DNA of 39,024 bases from CAYQCE01 sp964415885 (GTDB lineage: Bacteria > Zixibacteria > MSB-5A5 > JAABVY01 > JAHJOQ01), in assembly GCA_964415885.1 (NCBI GenBank), contig CAYQCE010000030.1, positions 1 through 39,024 on the forward strand, read 5' to 3'. The notes under the pieces are model-generated. The model did no database searches. It was not told the origin of the DNA and worked only from the letters and a program-made list of their open reading frames with translations. A program made the position numbers and the translations under genes. How positions within the stretch are numbered: the first letter of the stretch is position 1; every line of letters starts with the position of its first letter. Positions 33,901 to 39,024 of the stretch are shown here, one piece after another.

Positions 33901-34155
33901 TTCACAACATCGCTCGGGCTTGCGCCACTGATTCTCGAGAAGAGCAGACAGGCGCAGTTCCTGATTCCGATGGCCGTGTCGGTGGCTTACGGTCTGATTT
34001 TCGGTACTTTCATCCTGCTGTTGATTCTCCCCGCATCATTTCTGGTATTCTCCAGCCTGAGAGTGCGGTTCAATTCTCTGTTCAAGCGGGAGAAGGTAAC
34101 GCCTGAATCGGTGGAGCCTGCGGTCAAGGAACTCGAAATGCCGGCGGTGGATTGA
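30994..34155 (+). CDS. RND efflux pump inner-membrane transporter
   Basis: A 1053-residue AcrB-superfamily proton antiporter, with the usual two six-helix halves and two large periplasmic loops. Marks: N-terminal helix (RKVVSFFIKYPVWTSVLFF), FPEIEPDSITVQVAYPGASPEE, the charge-relay helix with ILVDDAIVVGENIYARYE (the Asp pair), LPFFFLDGMLGKF, and in the second half SGIIINDSIVLVDQVNR and RLRPILLTTFTTSLGL. It extrudes lipophilic compounds from periplasm or membrane; the substrate is unknown. GGAG lies 9 nt before ATG 30994. Co-transcribed with the adaptor upstream and the TolC-like gene (16-nt gap). Confidence 0.97.
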   Translation: MRKVVSFFIKYPVWTSVLFFSVIGFGMIALGQIRFSFFPEIEPDSITVQVAYPGASPEEVAEGVVLKIEETLDGLEGIDRITSVSRENFGTVSVELTKGTDLNDALADVKNAVDRINSFPVDVEKPVIFEQSFRERALSVLLYGDTDLYNLKYIAEDFRDQILTTPEISQVTIEGIPDLEFSIEVSESNLRRYQLTFDEIAAAVSRANINISGGKFDTGDEEILIRAWGRGYHADELADIPIRGIPDGTVLKLEDVAVIREQWEDVPDKQYYNGRAAVVLNIDQAEDEDIIAIADVAKEKVAEFNQTNEAIEALVIDDRTVPLRQRVDLLVKNGLIGLGLIVIALGFFLRVRLAWWVAVSIPFSFAGMFILAAFQGLTINVISLFGMILVVGILVDDAIVVGENIYARYEVGEKRFRAAIGGTTEMIAPVTAAVLTTVIAFLPFFFLDGMLGKFIWQMAFVVIFSLLFSLVEAFFVLPSHLAHSKALEPDAKTSKFREKIENVIYRITHRFYAPSLKYALKHKWITVVTPIAFVMLTIGLVGGGFIGVTFFPFIDSDTVPINVSLVAGRQEADTDSLLAEIEKSVWVVNEELKAERPDGRDVVLGIKRDIGSNNFGESGSHAGQLLVELLDGEVRDMSSRVIANMIREKVGPVPEAQNITFGTVGRFGKPISVSLLGNDYEELNRAKEMLVTELESYGAVKDVTDSDQEGRREVNIELKPRAYALGLTLQDVAGQVRQGFFGQEIQRIQRGRDEIRVWVRYRPEDRAALGLLDQMRIRTPDGAEYPFAELADYSIERGVTTISHLDRMREIKVEADQEDIEDDLPPILAEIENEILPPVLSQVQGVRASFEGQSRDQAKMQKSMARAFPMALLGMFILVTLVFRSYGQALLIFSLIPIGMLGAIWGHGIQGLQINMLSVIGIIALSGIIINDSIVLVDQVNRNLKSGQKVYDAVYNAGLSRLRPILLTTFTTSLGLAPLILEKSRQAQFLIPMAVSVAYGLIFGTFILLLILPASFLVFSSLRVRFNSLFKREKVTPESVEPAVKELEMPAVD

Positions 34156-34171
34156 TTTGAGAGGGACGAAC

Positions 34172-35466
34172 ATGAGACACGTTATAGTATCATTGATGCT
34201 GTTTGCCGTGGTTATCGTGTCTACACGGGCATTCTCGCAGGATACGTTAACCCTCGAGCAGGCTATCGAGATCGGATTGCGCAACAACTTCGACATTCGC
34301 ATAGCACGAAATGAAGCCCGGATAGCGCAAAACAACAAGGGCTTCGGCACGGCGGGGTTTCTTCCCACGCTCGATCTGTCCGGAAATGTGATACGATCCG
34401 AAAGTGATCAGACGACGAATTCTCCGTTCAGTTTCGGCGATTCCGAGACGGAACAGTATGGAGGCTCGATTTTTCTTAACTGGACAGTGTTCGACGGCTT
34501 CAGAATGTTCGTTGAGAAGAAGCGATATGACGCTCTCGCACGACTGGGAGAATATCAGGCGAGAAACACGATCGAACAGCGGGTCGTTGATATATCGCGA
34601 GCCTATTTCAATCTCGTACAGCAACAGCAAATCCTTCGAGTGGCCGAGGACACCCGCGCGGTATCCGAAGAACGCCTGGGCCGCGAGCGGGTCCGGAATG
34701 AGGTCGGGGGAGCGTCCTCCACCGATCTCCTGAACGCTCAGGTCTCGTACAACAATGATCAGGCGCTGTTTCTCGACCAGCGGCTTGCGGTGACAATCGC
34801 TCGCGAAGACTTGAATCTGGCATTGGGTCGAAATCCGACGATGGACGTCGCTGTATCCGAAAAGATTGATATCGACTCGCTGGATATAAGTCTCGAAAGA
34901 ATTCGGGCTCTCGCTTTCGAGAACAACAGCTCTCTGATGGTTGCAGAGCAGTCGAGAAAAGCTGCGGAGAGTCAGGTCGGCGGTGCGTTTTCAAACTTCC
35001 TTCCGCGACTCAACCTGACTGCCGATTACGGCTACACAGATCGAACGATTAGTACGGATGGACGCCCGGAGGATGTTATCACCGAGAGCCGGGATGGGTC
35101 AGTCGGACTGATACTCTCGTTTAATATCTTCAATGGAACGCGCGACAGGATCACGTACCAGAATGCCCGAATCGAATCAGAGAATGCCCGGCTTGCTCTG
35201 CAGCGCACGGAAAATCTGCTCGCCGGGCTGGTTCAGGAGAAGTACGAGACCTTTCACCAGCGTATGGAGTTGATACGACTCGAAGAGGAGAATGTCGAGG
35301 CGGCTCGTCAGAATCTCGAGCTTCAGCAGGATCGGTACGATATCGGTGCCACGAGTTCGATAGAGTTTCGCGACGCGCAGGTTAATCTCATCAGAGCGCG
35401 AACGGCGCTCGTGTCTGCACGCTATCAGGCCCGGATTGCGAGGCTGGAGATTGATCAGTTGACTGG
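34172..35466 (+). CDS. TolC-family outer-membrane efflux channel, 3' end lost in assembly gap
   Basis: About 432 residues are visible, ending at the N gap (ARLEIDQLTG), close to the normal family end. A signal peptide (VIVSLMLFAVVIVSTRAFSQ) is followed by two repeats of the outer-membrane efflux protein fold, each with long helices and a beta pair: LTLEQAIEIGLRNNFDIRIA and LSFNIFNGTRDRITYQNARI. It completes the tripartite pump with the two upstream genes. ATG 34172 has AGAGGG 7 nt upstream; a longer frame to TTG 34157 is unlikely. Frames extending through the Ns are artefacts. Confidence 0.93.
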
Positions 35467-35566
35467 NNNNNNNNNNNNNNNNNNNNNNNNNNNNNNNNNN
35501 NNNNNNNNNNNNNNNNNNNNNNNNNNNNNNNNNNNNNNNNNNNNNNNNNNNNNNNNNNNNNNNNNN
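35467..35566. other. Assembly gap of 100 Ns
   Basis: Exactly 100 ambiguous bases, the usual placeholder for unknown length. The TolC-like gene enters from the left and a glycosyltransferase gene from the right, convergently. Both 3' ends and anything between them are missing. Confidence 1.
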
Positions 35567-36565
35567 AGCGAAGAAGGGCATGAGAGGTACCGAGTACTGC
35601 GTCATCTTCGGAAAAGGTGGAATGGCAATAACGATTATCAGAACACCAGCGTACATCAGGACCGGGCGAGCTTTCTTGAACTGGTCTCGCCCCATAGCAG
35701 CGATGGACAGCAAGAAGAGCACGGATATGCCGATAATTTCCGGTTTGCGGAAAAGCCGCTTGTGTTCCTCGATTACGCTCATGAATGGAGTCCACCACTT
35801 GGAGGGCACCCTGGCAAGCATAAGATCATTGTCGAACATCTGCGCTATGAAGAGGTCGGGCTTCGTGAATAGTCCGGAGAGATACGGCAGGAAGAACACT
35901 CCAGCAGTAATCAGATGCAATCCTGCTGGAAGCAGTCTCTTGTCCATGAGAGACAGGATCAATGCTGCTGCTGCGAACGCGAGTCCGAGAGGATGTGCCA
36001 ACGCCGCAAGACCTGCGAGTGCTCCGGATAGGATGTACATGCGAAGGTCGTGACTGTCACGTGCCCGCATCAGCGTGATGAAGCTCGCGAAACCGATCAG
36101 CATTACCATCGGATCGGGCCGAAAGAGAAGCTGCTTATTCCAGAATACCGGTGTGAAGAGGAGTAAGAGAATCGCGAGTTTGCGCGTCAGTTTAAAGTCG
36201 TTTTGAATCGGTAAGCGGTACAGAAGCACGAGTGTGAGAAGTCCGCAGATAACCGGCAGGAGACGCAACTGGTGCAGTCCCCAGCCGAGTACTGCACATA
36301 TGCCCGCAGCTGACCATATCAACAGCTTGTGATAAACCACAATATCGCCGTCGAGAGGGGGGAAGTCGAGAAAGAGGGATGATCGAATCTCTCCGTGATC
36401 GAGTAGCGAATTGACCTGTTGTCCGAGCCATGCGTCGTCGGCCTGGATTGGAGCGTTTATGAATGCAATCGAGAAGAGGATAGCGAACAGGACAAGTGTT
36501 GCCGGAAATATCCATTTGAGTTCGCGCTCGAGTTTCAAGACTGACTCCAAGTTGGATGGGTGCAT
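35567..36565 (-). CDS. GT-C/PMT-type membrane glycosyltransferase, 3' end in gap
   Basis: About 333 N-terminal residues of a polytopic protein in the dolichyl-phosphate-mannose mannosyltransferase (PMT/ArnT-like) superfamily. After a first helix (WIFPATLVLFAILFSIAFI) comes the acidic loop ADDAWLGQQVNSLLDHGEIR, which in GT-C enzymes holds the catalytic Asp. Then eight or more helices follow, with HPLGLAFAAAALI in the middle. It should transfer a sugar from a polyprenyl-phosphate donor on the periplasmic side; acceptor unknown. ATG 36565 has no ribosome site, whereas an in-frame TTG at 36538 has GGAG 6 nt upstream and may be the true start. Confidence 0.82.
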
Positions 36566-36653
36566 CTGTTGTGACGGCTCAAGTTAGTTGTCGCCCGAAG
36601 CCGAAGTCAAGCCGATTTTCTTGTCGGCGTTTTTAGTCTGATCCCGAGATCCA

Positions 36654-36827
36654 GGGTCTGTTGAGAAAGCCCGTATCGCTGGAAAACATGTCATCGCGAG
36701 GAGTCCCGCGAGAGCGGGGCGACGCGGTGATCTCGTAGTCAGGCAGCACTATACGGCTACTTTGAGATTGCCATGCTCGTTACGCTCACTTGCAAAGACC
36801 GAGGTTTTGGGGTTTCTCCACGATCCC
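36654..36827 (+). repeat. MITE-like dispersed repeat, copy 6
   Basis: A 174-bp copy with diverged termini (GGGTCTGTTGAGAAAG and TTTCTCCACGATCCC) and a conserved core (GTCATCGCGAGGAGTCCCGC; TTTGAGATTGCCATGCTCG). It lies between two divergently oriented GT-C-like genes. Confidence 0.75.
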
Positions 36828-36874
36828 TCTAATTGCGGGTACAACCTATGGTCCACTATTGGCCTTGTTTCGGC

Positions 36875-36903
36875 TTGACTTGCCACATCACCGCAGTTAT
36901 CAT
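36875..36903 (+). promoter_or_regulatory. Candidate promoter of the 653-residue membrane protein
   Basis: TTGACT (36875-36880), 17 nt, TATCAT (36898-36903), each five of six to consensus, about 50 nt before ATG 36955. Confidence 0.6.
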
Positions 36904-36954
36904 TCGTGCCATCTTGAGTGGAATCCACCATTGTCCGGCGGAGCCTAATTCCAA

Positions 36955-38916
36955 ATGAAAATTAGTCGAAAGCACAGACTGTTCACAAAGCTGTTCTCAG
37001 TGCTTCTCGCATGTGTTCTGGTCGGTGCGATAGTATTCGCTGTTTTTGGGGAGCGGCTGGTTACGGATCTCTACAAAGGCGATTTACCGTTTACCGGAAT
37101 CGAGCTTTTCACCGAGACCCCGGATCGACCGCTCGAGTATTATCTCGAGCGGGCTGATATCATTGTCTGGGATTTCATCGTAGTCGGTCTGCCTCTGACA
37201 ATCCTGTTCTGGACTTTAGTTTACTTCGCTTTCAAGAGGCTGCTCAGTGGCTCTTACACCGGAACGGAATTCCGTCCCCCTCGCAGAGAGTTCAGGTTCG
37301 ATCTGCTGGCGAGCTTTTTGATTTACTGCGGTATAACCGCGCTTTATTGCCTCCCTGTGCTCGGCAAGCTGTCTACCGAGATGCTCGGGCCACCGGAGGA
37401 CAATATGTTCTTCTACTGGAATTTCTGGTGGGTGATAGAGAAGGTGCTAACTGGCGAGGGGACGCTGACATTTACTGAGTATATGTTCTACCCGGACGGG
37501 ACATCTCTTTTCTACCATTCATGGTCATTCTACAGCATAGGACTTGCGGCTCTGCTGGGGCAGTTTTTTGATATCACGACGACCTACAACATCATAGCCC
37601 TGCACAGCTACCCGCTCACGGGTCTGACCGCATTCATGCTGGTCAAGTATATGACCCGCAACAGCTATCTCGCGCTGCTCGGGGGATTTATCTTCGCATT
37701 CTGTCCGTATCATTTCGGACGAACTCTCCACCACATGAACCTGAACTCGATTCACTTCATCCCGCTCTTCGTCCTGTTCCACATTCGATCGGTTCGCGAA
37801 CGAGGATATTCGAATGCGATTCTCTCCGCTCTGTTTCTTCTCCTGAGCACACTCTGCAGTTGGGTTTATCTCGTACTCGGGCTCTATTTCCTGATTCTGA
37901 GCTATGGCTATCTCGCAATCCGAAGAAAGCGAGTGCTGATCCGGGATATATTCGCCAGGACCGCGCTCACTGCCGGACTGGTATTTCTGACTGTCTCGCC
38001 GTGGCTCGTGAAGATGATGACAATCGGATTGAGTGGGATGGACGTCAAGGGAGTGGGGCGCACAAGATTTGTCACCGACGTCTTCTCTCTCGTTACTCCC
38101 GGCAAATTCCACTGGGCGGGTGGAATCGAACCGATCTCTCGTGTCAATTCAACCTTCACCGGCAACGCCTGGGAGATTGCGACATATCTCGGTATCTTCG
38201 CGTTGGCCGTAGTCGCAGTCGTGTACATACGGCAATACGCTAACGTTCGAAAGTATCTCGCCGGTGCTCTGGCGTTTGTGCTGCTCTCGTTGGGGCCAGA
38301 GTTGCACATCCTGGGTCGTGCGCTGCCGATCGCGCTGCCTGACACTGTTCTCGCATATGTCCCATTTTTCTCGAGCGTGCGAACGCCGGTCCGGAACATC
38401 CTATTCGTCTATATCATCTGGAGCATCGTTGTGCCGATCGCCGGTGCGGCGCTAATCTCACAGATTAAAACCCACTGGAAACGCATCGCACTGATCATGG
38501 CATTTCCGATGCTGATATTTCTCGACTACTTCAAAATGTTCCAAGAGACCGCAGAGATAGTCGTTCCGAAGTGCTATGATGAAATCCCGGAGGAGGAGGC
38601 GGACGTCCCGCTGCTCGATCTGCCTACCGGTTACATCGCGATGCAGTACTACAAGTACTACCAGGCGCATCATAATCATCCGATAGTGCAGGGGCACACG
38701 TCTCGAAAACTGAAAGAAACTCTCATCGATACGCTCGATCTCGAGAATCCGGACAATCAGAGACGGCAGCTCGAATCGGCGGGCGTGCCATATATCATAT
38801 TCCACAAGACCCTGGAGGCGGACAGGGAACAGGATGAGGTCGAGCGCGAATGGTACGACTCGACTTATCAGATCATCTGCGAAGATTCGCTGACCGTTCT
38901 CTACAGAGTATACTGA
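36955..38916 (+). CDS. Polytopic membrane protein, probable GT-C-like glycosyltransferase
   Basis: A 653-residue protein with about twelve to thirteen membrane helices and a C-terminal soluble domain (about 540-653). Its first extracytoplasmic loops include PPEDNMFFYWNFWWVIEK and YMFYPDGTSLFYHSWSFYS, an Asp-containing loop with the GT-C layout, and AFCPYHFGRTLHHMN after helix four. I recognise this architecture from uncharacterised bacterial GT-C-like or YfhO-like proteins but cannot give an activity. The C-terminal part (VPLLDLPTGYIAMQYYKYYQ) resembles the periplasmic domain of such proteins. ATG 36955 has a distant GGAG (about 13 nt). It is isolated by a repeat on one side and a tRNA terminator on the other. 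Confidence 0.72.
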   Translation: MKISRKHRLFTKLFSVLLACVLVGAIVFAVFGERLVTDLYKGDLPFTGIELFTETPDRPLEYYLERADIIVWDFIVVGLPLTILFWTLVYFAFKRLLSGSYTGTEFRPPRREFRFDLLASFLIYCGITALYCLPVLGKLSTEMLGPPEDNMFFYWNFWWVIEKVLTGEGTLTFTEYMFYPDGTSLFYHSWSFYSIGLAALLGQFFDITTTYNIIALHSYPLTGLTAFMLVKYMTRNSYLALLGGFIFAFCPYHFGRTLHHMNLNSIHFIPLFVLFHIRSVRERGYSNAILSALFLLLSTLCSWVYLVLGLYFLILSYGYLAIRRKRVLIRDIFARTALTAGLVFLTVSPWLVKMMTIGLSGMDVKGVGRTRFVTDVFSLVTPGKFHWAGGIEPISRVNSTFTGNAWEIATYLGIFALAVVAVVYIRQYANVRKYLAGALAFVLLSLGPELHILGRALPIALPDTVLAYVPFFSSVRTPVRNILFVYIIWSIVVPIAGAALISQIKTHWKRIALIMAFPMLIFLDYFKMFQETAEIVVPKCYDEIPEEEADVPLLDLPTGYIAMQYYKYYQAHHNHPIVQGHTSRKLKETLIDTLDLENPDNQRRQLESAGVPYIIFHKTLEADREQDEVEREWYDSTYQIICEDSLTVLYRVY

Positions 38917-38923
38917 CGGTTAG

Positions 38924-38956
38924 AAAAACGGCTGTCAACTTCTTTGCTGACAGCCG
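38924..38956 (-). terminator. Intrinsic terminator after tRNA-Glu (bidirectional hairpin)
   Basis: A perfect 9-bp stem (38929-38937 with 38948-38956) and 10-nt loop. On the minus strand it is followed by five Ts, which suits the tRNA transcript. On the plus strand it starts 12 nt after the membrane-protein stop and may also serve that gene. Confidence 0.85.
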
Positions 38957-38966
38957 CTTCTATATT

Positions 38967-39024
38967 TGGTAGCCCTAGGGGGAATCGAACCCCCGTTTGA
39001 TGGCTGAGAACCACCCGTCCTAGA
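38967..39024 (-). tRNA. tRNA-Glu (CUC anticodon), 5' part beyond the window
   Basis: The minus strand reads an encoded CCA end, an acceptor strand, a T-arm of five G-C pairs around TTCGATT, and an anticodon arm GGTGG-TTCTCAG-CCATC. The anticodon CTC (39006-39008) decodes GAG. The D-arm end CTAGGAC is typical of tRNA-Glu. The 5' acceptor strand and most of the D arm lie outside. Confidence 0.92.

Noticed and set aside
35467..35566. Open frames running across the N gap (571-residue plus and 462-residue minus frames)
   Set aside because: Ns were translated as X; sequence past the gap belongs to a different gene on the other strand.

Overview
The window looks like a metagenome-assembled scaffold from a Gram-negative bacterium. 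It has an RND pump with a TolC-type channel, lipoprotein- and signal-peptide-like leaders, c-type cytochromes, a 100-N scaffold gap, and a perfect CIRCE box over groES-groEL. Base composition looks near-balanced to moderately GC. The mix of genes (DUF6125, DUF2723+TPR, DUF4932, DUF3179, a PPi-type phosphofructokinase, many TTG/GTG starts) would suit an FCB-group candidate phylum such as Zixibacteria. That is an impression from gene content, not a tested placement.

Layout. 1-4.4 kb: a Fur/PerR-family repressor followed by a short peroxiredoxin-like N-terminal ORF (minus strand), divergent from a large soluble hybrid histidine kinase with six PAS domains. 4.4-12.2 kb: a YihY membrane protein, a KAS III-like thiolase-fold enzyme, an Acg-type nitroreductase, a DinB-like remnant, a DUF2723 membrane protein with TPRs, and an SDR. 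12.2-13.9 kb: a DUF6125 protein, then a membrane-anchored rhodanese coupled to a MauE/DoxX protein. 13.9-16.3 kb (minus): an HD-VOC-VOC operon whose middle gene carries an in-frame amber codon, and a DUF3179 gene carrying an in-frame UGA. 16.8-25.9 kb: PPi-type PFK, DUF4932 metallopeptidase-like protein, Spy-like periplasmic protein, methyltransferase, MFS transporter, cytochrome c plus cytochrome P460 pair, M50-CBS site-2 protease, VOC protein. 25.9-26.9 kb: a gene-poor strip with repeats, a 57-residue membrane protein and a Fis-HTH remnant. 26.9-28.9 kb: groES-groEL with terminator, promoter and CIRCE. 29.2-35.5 kb: MarR regulator with a palindromic operator, then an MFP-RND-OMF efflux operon running into the N gap. 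35.6-38.9 kb: two GT-C-like polytopic membrane proteins. The window ends inside a tRNA-Glu(CUC).

Main discoveries. (1) The DUF3179 gene appears to be a selenoprotein. UGA replaces the first Cys of the family's CPLC motif, the frame stays open and family-like on both sides for 344 residues, and a 7-bp hairpin with a GUU loop (a bacterial SECIS-like geometry) begins 14 nt after the UGA. (2) A roughly 174-bp MITE-like repeat with terminal inverted repeats is present in five full or near-full copies, one half copy and one possible solo end. It supplies the last 27 codons of the DUF2723/TPR gene and abuts a truncated DinB gene. (3) Several catalytic residues are non-canonical (SDR Tyr to His, HD His to Ala), and two promoters are placed so that their mRNAs would be leaderless.
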